Of a stretch of 49,252 nt of DNA, positions 9,950 to 18,810 are shown in pieces. A model generated the notes under the pieces. The model worked only from the letters and a program-made list of their open reading frames with translations. It made no database searches and was not told where the DNA came from. The translations under genes and the position numbers were made by a program. This DNA comes from a virus: the IMG/VR virus record IMGVR_UViG_3300032285_001524, positions 1 to 49,252 of that record. One strand, 5' to 3'. The number at the start of each line of letters is the position of its first letter. Position 1 is the first letter of the stretch.

Positions 9950-12900
9950 TGGCTGATGAATTTATAAATCCATTTGCGCCTTCGGTGTCTCCTGATGGTT
10001 TTGTAAATCCGTTTGAGTATGCGCCAGTCAAAAAGCCTGAGCCTCCTCCTAAAGAGGGACATATGGCCAATGTTCAACGTGGTGCTGAATCCATGTTGTC
10101 TTCTCAACGGACTGCTCTTGAGTCCATAGCCGGTGGCAATGAAGCCGCTGAAGCCGCCAGGAAAAGACAGGAAGATATTGCCAAACGACTTGGTCAACCA
10201 GACCGGTTTGAAAAAGTTAAAACGGCATACGAGAAAGAAGGCTTGCTGCCTGCTATTGGCGAGTACATCAAGCAAGTTCCTGGCGCCCTAGAAGAACAAG
10301 CCCCACAGATCGCGGAGCAAATGATTGCGTCACGCCTTGGTGCAGCGGCTGGCGCTGGCGTGGGATCGGTGGTTCCTGGTCTTGGAACCGCCGTGGGTTC
10401 TGGTGTTGGTAGCGTAGCAGGATTGTTTACGCCATCATTCCTACAGCAATACGGTGGGAACATTGAGCGCCAAGCGGAAGAGCAGCGTCAGGCAGGAAAA
10501 CCTGTTGATGTAAATAGAACCACTGCCGCCTTGACTGCTATTCCTATGGCTGCCTTAGACGTAGCGGAAACATTTATACCTATGGGTAAATCCCTTGTTG
10601 GCGCTTTATTTGGCAAAGACGTCAGCAAGATGATTTATAAAGGCGTTACGCAAGAAGTCAAGCGTGAAGCTGCTGAGAAGTTAGCCAAAGAAGGTTTAGC
10701 GAAAACGTTAGCACTTGGTACAGCCAAAGGTGTAGTTGGCGAAGTCCCATTTGAAATAGCACAGACAGCCCTAGAACGCGCTCAGGCAGGCTTATCCCTG
10801 ACCGATGATGATGCCCTAGCTGAATACGGAAGAACCGCATTTGAAACATCTATGCTCAGCCCCATCGGTGCGCTTGGTCGCGTGACTGAAAAAGGTGCAG
10901 CCAAATCATATTTGGAAAGACCAGGCCCTCCTCAATACGAAGGTATTGATATGGAGGGATATTATGATAAAAAGAAAGCTGCTTCTGGATACGAACAAGC
11001 GTTTCAAAATAGGGAAAGAGATACCGCAACCCACCAGGATCAGATCAAAGAGATATCTAAGAATCCTGACTACGACCAGATGGGTACGGGAGAATTGTTT
11101 GGAACTGGCGCCCCTGTAGTAACTTCTAGTGTTAAGTTACCCGAGTCGCATATGGGGGAAATCACTCATTCGATTTCTGAAAGCGGAAAGTATGTTCCTG
11201 TACAGTATGCAGTTGTTGAAGCCTCAAATTTAACACCTACAAAGAAAGCAGACGGAACGCCAAATGCCGAGTATTCAGATGTGGAAAAAGCCGCAATTCG
11301 ACCCGTGGCAGGAAATGGTCGTGTGGCTGGAATTCAAGAAGCATACGCACAAGGTAATGCAACAGATTACAAGGAAAAGCTCCTACAAGATGACTCGCAC
11401 GGTATTAGCAAAGACGTAATTGATAACATGAAAGAACCAGTATTGGTTCGTGTTATTCCTAAACGTGTGCTGACACCTGAATTAATTGCAGGATTAAATG
11501 TCAATCCTATTGAGCAGGCTCAAAGGGATGCGCAACATATTGATCCTGACAAGATGAGCTTCAAGCCGGATGGATCTTTAAGCAATACAGCGACTAAAGA
11601 ATTTGTAAGTCAGATACCTAGAACCGAACATGGTGATTTGGTTCATCCCACTACTGGCGAAATAACTGATACCGCCCGTAATCGTTTACGCAATGCTTTG
11701 TTATACAGGGCATATGGCCATGATCCAATCATTGCTACACATGAGCAAGCTCGTGATCCTGATGCAAAGAAAGCAATTACTGGTATGGTTGCTGCCGCAC
11801 CAGAGATGGCAAAGCTAGATGGCGCTGGTAATTATGATGTAAGGCAAACTGTTTCAGATGCAGCGACTGCTTACATGCATGCAATCAACCAGGGTCTTAA
11901 CGATTCACAAATGGATGCTATATCCAATGGATTGCAGCCCAACGAGAAAAAGGTATTTGACTTTTTCCGTGAATCAAAAGATCCAAGACAAGCTGGTTAT
12001 GGTTTAAGTAGATTGGCTGGATTGGCAAATAAACAAGTTCAAGAGGCAGACGTATCCAAGCGCATGCCAGTGGATCAGTTGTTTGATTCATTGAAAGACA
12101 CTTACTTTCAAATACCTGAACCCACCCTTAATCAAATGAAAAAAGATTTGAAGGGTGCCACCATGTCCGAAGCTGCAAGCTATGCAGTTGATCGTGCGCC
12201 AAATGCTTTCATCAAAGGAATAATGGAGAAGGTAAGGGATAGGGTTATCGAGTTTGATAAACGCGGTGTGCCTATGTCTTTTGCCTTCGAGCACTTGCCT
12301 CGTGGTGAATTGGGACACGTTAAAGATGTAAGAGGTGTTGGTAAGAATTTGCGTTTTGATTTGCGGTTAAATGAAAATACTGCGAACTATGAAACGTTAG
12401 CGCATGAGTTGATCCACGTAGCTTCATTGGCTGAGTACCTGGTATTGGAAAGTGATAACCCACAGGTTAAAGCTATTGAAGAGCTTTATCAAATAGCTAA
12501 AGCCAGATTTGATATTGATAAAAAAATACCTGGAAAGTTATCAGCGCAAGCGATTAACCGAATCAATTATGCATTTAGGCAGTATGGTAATGCACCAGGC
12601 CCAACCTATCGTCCTGAATTTATTACGATGGGTCTATCCAATAAGTTGGTTCAAGAATACTTTGCCACGATCAAGGTGGGTGAGAAGTCAGCATTCACTA
12701 AATTGGTTGAGTATGTTGGACGCTTGATTGGAATTAATCCTGCGTATGAAAGCGTATTGGAGAAATTGATTTCTGTTTCTTCAGAGATGTTTGAAACACC
12801 TGCTGTAGATTTAGCTACAGAGGTGGAAAAGAAAGGTTACATATTGGGTACGCCTACTGGCGCTCCAGTTCCAAACATAAGCATTAAACCTAAACAAATA

Positions 12901-15570
12901 GTGTTTTCTTCTAAGGCTGCTCCCGTACCTACTGCAACCGGTAAAGATGCGCTTGATACGCTAAAGAAAATGAATCGCGAGGTAGAAGGCCCACCAGAGA
13001 ACTTTAAACAGAAGTTACAGGGTTACTACAGAGAGTTTCAAAATACTCCTAACAAAACTGAAGCGGCTAAATCTTCTTTCAATAAGTTTTACGATAAGTT
13101 TTCTACTAAGGTATTCTCTACCGATAGCGCTTTGAACAACGCGATTCGTCGTGCTATTGAGGCGTCCGGTGCTGCCATTCCCGACAAGGTAAAAGGATTG
13201 CTTAATGTATCATTAAGTCAAACGGTACATGCTGATGCTTTGGGTAATCGTTTCCTCATGGACGGAAACATTGTGTATGACAAGGATACGTACAAATGGA
13301 AGTCGGTTGCAGATAAGGATAACCTGATCGCTTTGGCTAACCTGATTGATAAGATGGCCAAGAAGAATGGCTTGACTAAAGAACAAGCTGAGCTGATTGG
13401 ACATACTGCATTTGAGGCCAAGCGTTTAAATTCACTTAGACAATTTAATAAAACTGCTAAGCCAAAGGATCGGAAGTTCATTCACATGACCGATGATCAA
13501 ATCGATGCCGGTCTAGAGTTGTTCAAGAAAATGCCTGAGCTCGACAAGATTGTTGAGGTATGGAACGGTATGCGTAAGAACGCCGTCAAGGTGTTGGTCG
13601 ATAGTGGACTATGGAGCGAGGAAGACGCTGAGTTCCTACTGGCTAATTCTGACTACGTGCCGTTCTATCGCGATGATCAGATCGAGCTGAACCAAGGGCC
13701 AAAAGAATTCATCACTGGCCTACAGGTACAAGCCAAGGAAAGAAAGCTAAACGGTTCTGCCAAGCCTGTCCATGATATCTTTGACAACATGGTTCGCTGG
13801 ACACAGTATGCGGTTAATCGTTCTATCCGTAACCAGTCTGCTCTATCATTGATCGATGCGTCTGTTGCGTCTGGTCTGGCCACCAAAGTACCTGAGCCCA
13901 AGCGTGGCATGAATGCCGTTAAGGTATGGCGTGACGGTAAGCTCGAGCACTACGACATGGTTGATCCCTTGTTCGTTGAGGCATTCAACGGATTGGAATC
14001 GATTGCTATTCCTACGGTGAAATATTTCTCCAAGATCGCTGACATACTTCGTAAGTCCGTGGTGATGTATCCCTTGTTCTCCGTGAGCCAGGTACCCCAG
14101 GACGCGTTTGCAGCGATGTTCTCATCTGGGTTGAAGCCTAAGTATGCCCTGTCTATTCCAGCGCGTGCAGCCAAGGAATTTGTCAAAACTTTGATGGGCT
14201 CGAGCAAGACCCATGAAGAGCTTAAGAAGTATGGCGTGGTCGGTGTAAGAGATTACAGCGCGACAGCTGCCCGTATGGATGCTGAAGTTTATGCCGGCAT
14301 CAAAGGCCCTCCTGGATTCCTGGGACAACTCAAGGAAAAGCTAGAGCATATCTCTATGGCTTCCGATAATGCTGTGCGTCAAGCGGTATATGAAGCCGCT
14401 ATAGCGCAAGGCGTTAGCAAAGGCGAGGCGCTAGAAAAAGCGTTTGAAGTGATTAACTTCCGTAAGCGCGGTAGTTCTAAGATGCTGATCCTGGCCGGTC
14501 AAACCATTCCCTTCTTTAACGCTTACATTGCCGCTCAAAGCGTGGCAGTAAAAACGATTACAGGACAGGGTATATCTCCACAGGAACGCGGTGATGCGCT
14601 GAAAACGTTGGCGGCTACCACAGGATCTGTCATGGCCTTATCGTTGCTCTACGCAATGATGAACGGCGACGATGACGATTATCTGAAGAAGCCTGCTACG
14701 GTTCGTGATCGTTTGCTCATGATCCCAGGAACAGGTGGATTGAGTATTCCTTTGCGTACCGATTTGTTTACTTTGCCCAAGATTCTTACCGAGCATATGT
14801 ATTTGTTAATGTCTGACAATGGTACGGAAGATGGACGCAAGTTCAGGGATTCGATGGTATCTGCTTTGGGTAACGCATTGCTCAGCCCTACACCAGTTCC
14901 GCAAGCGGTCAAGCCCTTGCTCGAGGTGAAAGTTAACTATGACTTTTTCCAAGGCAAGCCATTGATTGGTAAATGGCAGGAGCAGTTGGACACCGAGCGA
15001 CAGTTTAATGAGAGCACATCTGAGCTGGCCAAGCTACTGGGTAAGACCGGTATCGTATCTCCCATCAATGCTGACCATTTGATTCGTGGCATGTTTGGTT
15101 CTGTCGGTGGTTTGTTTTTATTAACGACAAATCAAATCTTACACAGCGATCCTAATGTGCCTAAGCCAGAGATGACGTTCAGGGAAATAGTGACATCGTT
15201 GCCAGGTACCAGTGGATTTGTATCCAAGGAATTTGAATCAGGATACAAGAAGGACTTCTATACCTTGCGCGATGAAGTGGATAGAGCTGCTGCGACATTC
15301 AGCGATATCAAGAAACGTAGTCCTGCTGAAGCCAAAGAGTTTTTATCTCACCCTGAAAACAAGGCTCGTATAGCAATGCATACAAGCATAGATCGAATAG
15401 CTAAGGATTTGGCTACGATCCGTACGTCCATCAGTCAGATCAGCAACATGCCTGAATCAAGAATGAGCGCTGCGGAAAAGGAAGAGAAAATCCACAAGCT
15501 TCGTGAAACTGAAGTGCGGATATTGAAGAATATCAATTTGAAGAAGTTGCGCGAGAAAGCAATGCTTTAA
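9949..15570 (+). CDS. Polyvalent internal virion protein: ParB-like, zincin and LPD38-like regions
   Basis: At 1873 residues this is the largest protein in the window and has the build of phage polyvalent proteins injected with the DNA. From N to C: a hydrophobic Gly/Ala segment (about 120-150, GAAAGAGVGSVVPGLGTAVG); a ddrB-like ParB-superfamily domain (about 390-560, with AIRPVAGNGRVAGI and LIAGLNVNPIEQAQRDAQ); a zincin metallopeptidase motif HELIH at 819-823; and an LPD38-like region (about 1420-1560, FRKRGSSKMLILAGQTIPFF) with a membrane-like helix near 1553-1571. The stop codon overlaps the convergent HNH gene (TTAA). Domain names rest on recognised motifs, not a search. Confidence 0.75.
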   Translation: MADEFINPFAPSVSPDGFVNPFEYAPVKKPEPPPKEGHMANVQRGAESMLSSQRTALESIAGGNEAAEAARKRQEDIAKRLGQPDRFEKVKTAYEKEGLLPAIGEYIKQVPGALEEQAPQIAEQMIASRLGAAAGAGVGSVVPGLGTAVGSGVGSVAGLFTPSFLQQYGGNIERQAEEQRQAGKPVDVNRTTAALTAIPMAALDVAETFIPMGKSLVGALFGKDVSKMIYKGVTQEVKREAAEKLAKEGLAKTLALGTAKGVVGEVPFEIAQTALERAQAGLSLTDDDALAEYGRTAFETSMLSPIGALGRVTEKGAAKSYLERPGPPQYEGIDMEGYYDKKKAASGYEQAFQNRERDTATHQDQIKEISKNPDYDQMGTGELFGTGAPVVTSSVKLPESHMGEITHSISESGKYVPVQYAVVEASNLTPTKKADGTPNAEYSDVEKAAIRPVAGNGRVAGIQEAYAQGNATDYKEKLLQDDSHGISKDVIDNMKEPVLVRVIPKRVLTPELIAGLNVNPIEQAQRDAQHIDPDKMSFKPDGSLSNTATKEFVSQIPRTEHGDLVHPTTGEITDTARNRLRNALLYRAYGHDPIIATHEQARDPDAKKAITGMVAAAPEMAKLDGAGNYDVRQTVSDAATAYMHAINQGLNDSQMDAISNGLQPNEKKVFDFFRESKDPRQAGYGLSRLAGLANKQVQEADVSKRMPVDQLFDSLKDTYFQIPEPTLNQMKKDLKGATMSEAASYAVDRAPNAFIKGIMEKVRDRVIEFDKRGVPMSFAFEHLPRGELGHVKDVRGVGKNLRFDLRLNENTANYETLAHELIHVASLAEYLVLESDNPQVKAIEELYQIAKARFDIDKKIPGKLSAQAINRINYAFRQYGNAPGPTYRPEFITMGLSNKLVQEYFATIKVGEKSAFTKLVEYVGRLIGINPAYESVLEKLISVSSEMFETPAVDLATEVEKKGYILGTPTGAPVPNISIKPKQIVFSSKAAPVPTATGKDALDTLKKMNREVEGPPENFKQKLQGYYREFQNTPNKTEAAKSSFNKFYDKFSTKVFSTDSALNNAIRRAIEASGAAIPDKVKGLLNVSLSQTVHADALGNRFLMDGNIVYDKDTYKWKSVADKDNLIALANLIDKMAKKNGLTKEQAELIGHTAFEAKRLNSLRQFNKTAKPKDRKFIHMTDDQIDAGLELFKKMPELDKIVEVWNGMRKNAVKVLVDSGLWSEEDAEFLLANSDYVPFYRDDQIELNQGPKEFITGLQVQAKERKLNGSAKPVHDIFDNMVRWTQYAVNRSIRNQSALSLIDASVASGLATKVPEPKRGMNAVKVWRDGKLEHYDMVDPLFVEAFNGLESIAIPTVKYFSKIADILRKSVVMYPLFSVSQVPQDAFAAMFSSGLKPKYALSIPARAAKEFVKTLMGSSKTHEELKKYGVVGVRDYSATAARMDAEVYAGIKGPPGFLGQLKEKLEHISMASDNAVRQAVYEAAIAQGVSKGEALEKAFEVINFRKRGSSKMLILAGQTIPFFNAYIAAQSVAVKTITGQGISPQERGDALKTLAATTGSVMALSLLYAMMNGDDDDYLKKPATVRDRLLMIPGTGGLSIPLRTDLFTLPKILTEHMYLLMSDNGTEDGRKFRDSMVSALGNALLSPTPVPQAVKPLLEVKVNYDFFQGKPLIGKWQEQLDTERQFNESTSELAKLLGKTGIVSPINADHLIRGMFGSVGGLFLLTTNQILHSDPNVPKPEMTFREIVTSLPGTSGFVSKEFESGYKKDFYTLRDEVDRAAATFSDIKKRSPAEAKEFLSHPENKARIAMHTSIDRIAKDLATIRTSISQISNMPESRMSAAEKEEKIHKLRETEVRILKNINLKKLREKAML

Positions 15571-15839
15571 TCGTGGAGGAGGCGCTCGATGACCAAGGCC
15601 AAGGCATCGAGCTCATCCAGTTTGTAGATATTCCACATCCTCTTCTGTCCGTGGATACCGTTTAAAGAACCTCTGTGACAGTCAGCGCACAAGGGCAGGG
15701 AAGTGAACCACTGTCCCTGCTTGATCTCATGGCACTCGCTTGGCCCAGGTTGAGAGCAAATGATGCATGCCATCTCCTTGATCCGTAGGATGTGTTCCTT
15801 CTCCAGGATCTTTGGGGACTTTTTGTTTTTGCTTTGCAT
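15567..15839 (-). CDS. HNH-like zinc nuclease
   Basis: A 90-residue protein with ACIICSQPGPSECHE, then LPLCADCHRGSLNGIHG. The two CxxC pairs (C25/C28 and C51/C54) plus H37, H55 and N60 give the treble-clef HNH arrangement seen in small phage nucleases and in the P1 Ref family. It is the last gene of the leftward recombination operon. The start ATG lies inside the zinc-finger ORF, giving a 113-bp overlap in a different frame; the upstream GGAAG is a weak Shine-Dalgarno. The stop shares bases with the convergent polyvalent gene. Nuclease activity is inferred from family. Confidence 0.65.
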   Translation of the reverse strand: MQSKNKKSPKILEKEHILRIKEMACIICSQPGPSECHEIKQGQWFTSLPLCADCHRGSLNGIHGQKRMWNIYKLDELDALALVIERLLHD

Positions 15840-15939
15840 GCTTGTGTTCTTCCGCTTTCAATAAGCTAGTGAATTTCTTGTCGCAGTCCTCGCAATGGAA
15901 AAGACCGCCTTTGAAAACAATCCTTCCCTTGCGTTTCAT
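15727..15939 (-). CDS. Small C2H2-type zinc-finger ORF
   Basis: A 70-residue ORF whose first 40 residues hold FHCEDCDKKFTSLLKAEEHKH, a CxxC-x12-HxH zinc finger. The ATG overlaps the TGA of the upstream RHH gene (ATGA), so the start is well placed. The C-terminal 30 residues run through the start of the HNH gene in another frame and look unconserved (KDPGEGTHPTDQG). It may be a real short zinc-finger protein, or the true product may be a zinc finger fused to the HNH domain by a +1 shift, natural or due to a sequencing error. Confidence 0.45.
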   Translation of the reverse strand: MKRKGRIVFKGGLFHCEDCDKKFTSLLKAEEHKHAKQKQKVPKDPGEGTHPTDQGDGMHHLLSTWAKRVP

Positions 15940-16217
15940 TTGATCATGAACTCCAAGTCAGTGACAATACTTTCAGCAATGGTTGATCCTCCATAGCTGA
16001 TGGTCTTGGCACCTTCATTTTGATTCACAATATTCATCGAGTCACGTACACCTTTACGATATCCGCTATTGTAAACATCATTGCCCTCGATCATCATGAC
16101 GATAGCGTCCCTGACCATGGCTGATGCTTTCCTCTCTGTTGCCGCTTTCTTCATCTTCAGATAGATGTCTTCCGGTAGATGGACAGAATACGGCACTAAA
16201 CGTTTTGGTGTTTCCAT
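15936..16217 (-). CDS. Ribbon-helix-helix-like DNA-binding protein
   Basis: A 93-residue protein. Residues 8-45 (PYSVHLPEDIYLKMKKAATERKASAM broken as strand, helix, helix) fit the Arc/CopG ribbon-helix-helix layout: a short beta strand, an amphipathic helix and a second helix ending in VRDAIVMMIEG. The C-terminal half is unassigned. It overlaps the 3' end of the upstream gene by 22 bp and the downstream ATG by 4. Position in the recombination operon suggests a transcriptional regulator of that operon, but this is inference. Confidence 0.5.
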   Translation of the reverse strand: METPKRLVPYSVHLPEDIYLKMKKAATERKASAMVRDAIVMMIEGNDVYNSGYRKGVRDSMNIVNQNEGAKTISYGGSTIAESIVTDLEFMIK

Positions 16218-16618
16218 GCGATATATTCCTGGTAGATAAAATTGTAGTGCCTTGCTGCCGTGGGGTTCTCCTTGAGCTCAGCGCGTGAGCTGATCTGTAG
16301 TTCCTCCCTCAACCATTCGGCTGCCTGTAGTTCGCCCTCTTCGTTGATCTGGCCTGTCTCGAACAAGAACCTATGGAACCCTGGATCCCTGCATAGGATG
16401 GCTGAGTTCCTGACGATGTCCTTGCTGTATGCCTGATCACGGTTGAGCGGTGTTTCCTCGTCCGATAGACGTACCATCACGACCTGATACCGAGCCCCCA
16501 CAAAGTCCCTTAAAACCTGCTCAGGGACTTCATCGGGGTGGATGGAAAGGGTAAGTATGTACCCTGTCTTATCCTGCCGCATAGAGACTTTTAAAGCCTC
16601 GAATTGGTTGGTCTTCAA
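16196..16618 (-). CDS. Conserved phage protein of the recombination operon
   Basis: A 140-residue protein that I recognise only as a conserved neighbour of SSB/ERF genes in similar phages (FEALKVSMRQDKTGYILTL; HPDEVPEQVLRDFVGARYQV). The best start is TTG at 16618, which overlaps the TGA of the SSB-like gene; the next ATG would be at 16585 and would cut into the conserved N-terminal strand. A mixed alpha/beta fold is likely. The C-terminus (YQEYIAWKHQN) is aromatic. Function unknown; recombination or replication accessory is inferred from position. Confidence 0.6.
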   Translation of the reverse strand: MKTNQFEALKVSMRQDKTGYILTLSIHPDEVPEQVLRDFVGARYQVVMVRLSDEETPLNRDQAYSKDIVRNSAILCRDPGFHRFLFETGQINEEGELQAAEWLREELQISSRAELKENPTAARHYNFIYQEYIAWKHQNV

Positions 16619-16902
16619 AATGGCAAGTCCTCGTCTGGCGTATCGATCAAGGGTGCCTGCACGGGTTTGGGTTGCTCGGGTTTCTTATAGCTGTCCCAAG
16701 CCAAGCGCATGAATGGGCCTCGAGCGCCGTTCATGTTCCAAGCAGATAGCTTGATCTCGATGTCCTCGCCATGGTTATCAATCATCAGCTGCTTTAAAAC
16801 GCTCCTGCTCATCTTGATCGACCCCTTGAAGTCGGGCTGTTTCTCTGAGTTCTTGTACGAATTGGTGTTGAGCAATCCGCTGTTGGGGTATTTATTCTCC
16901 AT
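16615..16902 (-). CDS. Putative single-stranded DNA-binding protein with acidic tip
   Basis: A 95-residue protein between the ERF gene and the conserved unknown. The extreme C-terminus is DTPDEDLPF, the acidic-plus-Pro-Phe tip by which SSBs recruit partner proteins. The body (GSIKMSRSVLKQLMIDN, then IEIKLSAWNMNGARG and FMRLAW) has strand-rich segments with exposed aromatic and basic residues, shorter than a standard OB-fold SSB. The start overlaps the ERF stop region by 11 bp. SSB-like is the best reading given the tip and the neighbours; a structural check would decide. Confidence 0.6.
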   Translation of the reverse strand: MENKYPNSGLLNTNSYKNSEKQPDFKGSIKMSRSVLKQLMIDNHGEDIEIKLSAWNMNGARGPFMRLAWDSYKKPEQPKPVQAPLIDTPDEDLPF

Positions 16903-17569
16903 AATTGTCCTTCGCTTTCTTAAATTTGTTCATGAGTTCTTCGTACGCATCAGGGGCATCTGCCTTGATCCGGTCGTAAATGATACGGTTAACTTTAAAG
17001 ATGTTCATCACATCGTCCTTGGACGCGGTGGTATCGAGCATCAGATCCGTTGAGTCGCTGACCAAGCTGAGCCATTCCTCCATGCCGGCTTCTGGTGTTG
17101 CGCTGATCTTCAACTTCCAAGGTAGCTCCTTGCCCTCGATCACAGGCGGTGGCGCTTCTACGGGCTTTTTAGCGACAGGCTTAGGTGGTGGCTCAGCACC
17201 GGCCGTGGAATCGATAAGATCGTTCTCGGTAAGCTCGAGTGCCGTGATCCAGAGGTAGCGCCGCTGATAAGACTCCACGGCTCCAAGATTCTGGATATCG
17301 TGTGCTCCCTTCAAGGCAGCTGTGGCCATGGGGGAAGTGATAACGATTACAGTTCCGTCCTCCACGTCGGTGATGCAAAGCTTAGCGTACTCGGAATCGT
17401 AAGACACCACACCGCACAAGCCGTGCTTGTAGAACAAGTCCATGGTCGGTGGCATGAAGTCGCCGAGCTCGAAGTACCGGTAGCCGGCAAACTTGTTGTG
17501 GCCAGATTTCTCTAGCTTGGTTCGTAGCAAGTCACAGCGGACTGCCATTAGTTTTTTATGTACGCTCAT
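16892..17569 (-). CDS. ERF-family single-strand annealing protein
   Basis: A 225-residue recombinase of the ERF superfamily (P22 Erf type), which pairs complementary single strands in phage recombination and genome circularisation. The N-terminal domain has NKFAGYRYFELGDFMP and the hallmark NLGAVESYQRRYLW with LELTENDLID following (about residues 95-120). A Pro/Lys linker (EPPPKPVAKKPVE) separates a C-terminal helical tail. It lies in an operon with an SSB-like protein and a PD-(D/E)XK nuclease, the usual annealase-exonuclease-SSB set. A degenerate palindrome copy at 17335 lies in the gene. Confidence 0.88.
   Translation of the reverse strand: MSVHKKLMAVRCDLLRTKLEKSGHNKFAGYRYFELGDFMPPTMDLFYKHGLCGVVSYDSEYAKLCITDVEDGTVIVITSPMATAALKGAHDIQNLGAVESYQRRYLWITALELTENDLIDSTAGAEPPPKPVAKKPVEAPPPVIEGKELPWKLKISATPEAGMEEWLSLVSDSTDLMLDTTASKDDVMNIFKVNRIIYDRIKADAPDAYEELMNKFKKAKDNYGE
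17335..17354. repeat. Degenerate dispersed palindrome
   Basis: AAGTGATAACGATTACAGTT matches 16 of 20 consensus bases. On the coding (minus) strand it reads A|ACT|GTA|ATC|GTT, the same phase as most other copies. It may be a decayed or weak site. Confidence 0.4.
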
Positions 17570-17813
17570 TTGTTTTTCCTATTTTAGTTAACTGCTCATT
17601 CAAATTTTTTTCTCTCAATTCCAAATAATTGATAATTCCACGTTGCTCAATAATAGTTTGTTGAAACTGTTTGTTAATCCCAACTGCTTTATCAAACTCT
17701 AAATTTAAATTCTTGTGCTTATTTTCAAGAGTTTCAAGCAAGATTGATAAATCTATTATTTTTTCTTCTGCGTGCGTGTGCGCTTTTTTGTAATCTATCT
17801 TTGGTCTTCCCAT
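17556..17813 (-). CDS. Small coiled-coil protein
   Basis: An 85-residue protein. After a basic start (MGRPKIDYKKAH) residues 15-80 are a near-continuous heptad-like helix (IIDLSILLETLENKHKNLNL, ending LREKNLNEQLTKIG). There is no recognisable family. It sits between the nuclease and ERF genes and overlaps the ERF start by 14 bp. Base composition is more AT-rich than its neighbours, hinting at a later insertion into the operon. It could be an adaptor for the recombination proteins; no direct evidence. Confidence 0.6.
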   Translation of the reverse strand: MGRPKIDYKKAHTHAEEKIIDLSILLETLENKHKNLNLEFDKAVGINKQFQQTIIEQRGIINYLELREKNLNEQLTKIGKTNERT

Positions 17814-17814
17814 T

Positions 17815-18714
17815 TTAATTCTCCAATACGGTTATAACTTCATGCCCTTTGCTGTTCAGATAGTCCTGGAACTGTGTACAGAACTGGGATACCTGACAGT
17901 ACTTCTCACAACGAGTCCGTTCGCCCTCACGGGTTTCGATCTCGTACCCTTTACCCGCCTCAGCAAGGCCTGTCTCAGCCTCTGTGAGGATCGAATAGAC
18001 CTTCTTGGCACGTACCCCGCCAATCTTCTTTAAAGCGTACGTGGTTTGTTTTTCCCACATATCCTCGGGCGTGCAGGGTGGCAGCTCCGAATCCATGGTC
18101 ATTTGGAAGTACGCATGGTTGTGGGCGTCTACCCTGCTCTTGATGTATTCCTCTCTATGTGTAAACGTTTTCACTTCGTAATCCACGTAGGTGATCGGAG
18201 CGGGGGGATAACCTTCCCTGTTTACTGCGTCCCTAGCAGACCAGTCACGGATTAGAGCCAAGACCCTGACCTTCTTCACTGGCTTATTCTTCACCTTCTC
18301 TACAAGCCAAGCGTAGATGTTGAGCTGATCGCCCCACTCAGACTTCTCGTTCATGACCGCCCAAACGCTCGTGAATTTGTAGTCGGTGATTACAATTCCG
18401 TCATCGTAGATTTCCTGCAAGTCAATCGCGCCAGAGATATTCCAGCCATTGATCTCGGCGTGGAGTCGCTCTTCAGAAATGTGGTTCGGTGCATCGCTCT
18501 CAAGGATCTTATGCATCATCGTGCCGGCCAAAGACCAAACCATTTCACTGGCATCGACCGTGATCTCCTCCCAATGTTTCTTCTTGAGCTGAACAATCCT
18601 TGGGGAATTGAGTAGCTCCGTAGCAGACGCGTGGGCACTACCCTTCGAATAGGTAGGGTTCTTCAGCGCCTTCACTACCGTTTCCGGCAAATCAAATTTG
18701 TTTGTTATACGCAT
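17815..18714 (-). CDS. PD-(D/E)XK exonuclease, RecB/Cas4-like
   Basis: A 299-residue nuclease, probably resecting double-strand ends for the ERF annealase. GTMMHKILE (64-72) gives motif I, GAIDLQ (D98) motif II, ITDYKF (D111-x-K113) motif III and QLNIY (130-134) the QxxxY motif of RecB-type nucleases. Near the C-terminus RCEKYCQVSQFC (about 269-279), with an upstream Cys in LPPCTPEDMW, may ligate an iron-sulfur cluster as in Cas4/AddB. The ATG at 18714 is chosen because AAAGGAG precedes it. A palindrome copy at 18157 is read as VKTFTH. First gene after the leftward promoter. Confidence 0.82.
   Translation of the reverse strand: MRITNKFDLPETVVKALKNPTYSKGSAHASATELLNSPRIVQLKKKHWEEITVDASEMVWSLAGTMMHKILESDAPNHISEERLHAEINGWNISGAIDLQEIYDDGIVITDYKFTSVWAVMNEKSEWGDQLNIYAWLVEKVKNKPVKKVRVLALIRDWSARDAVNREGYPPAPITYVDYEVKTFTHREEYIKSRVDAHNHAYFQMTMDSELPPCTPEDMWEKQTTYALKKIGGVRAKKVYSILTEAETGLAEAGKGYEIETREGERTRCEKYCQVSQFCTQFQDYLNSKGHEVITVLEN
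18157..18176. repeat. Dispersed palindrome, copy 4, stop-avoiding variant
   Basis: ATGTGTAAACGTTTTCACTT on the plus strand. The nuclease gene reads the other strand in phase 2 (GTG|AAA|ACG|TTT|ACA). In this phase the consensus would give GTG|TAA; here T is replaced by A, so the stop is avoided. Confidence 0.8.
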
Positions 18715-18728
18715 GTTCTCTCCTTTGG

Positions 18729-18810
18729 TTAAGTAACGGACATATTGCATCCGTTCTGCATATCTTATAGCTGTTGCATTTGCCTGTCAATAGGTATTAC
18801 AATTATTTTT
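18729..18810. promoter_or_regulatory. Divergent control region A (recombination operon / replication side)
   Basis: The 96 bp between the divergent nuclease and VRR-NUC genes. Leftward: TTGACA (minus strand of 18785-18790), 17 bp, TAAGAT (18762-18767), a good sigma-70 match. Rightward: TTGCAT (18774-18779), 18 bp, TACAAT (18798-18803), placing transcription start close to the ATG at 18811. The blocks TTAAGT-N7-ATATTGCAT, CTTATAG and ATTTTTATGAG recur in the same order in the other divergent region (31330-31407). Confidence 0.6.

Noticed and set aside
15815-15835. Programmed -1 frameshift at an A-rich slippery site before the HNH domain
   Set aside because: The frames differ by +1 and the run is five A then C, so the classical slippery heptamer is absent. 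Kept only as a possible fusion.
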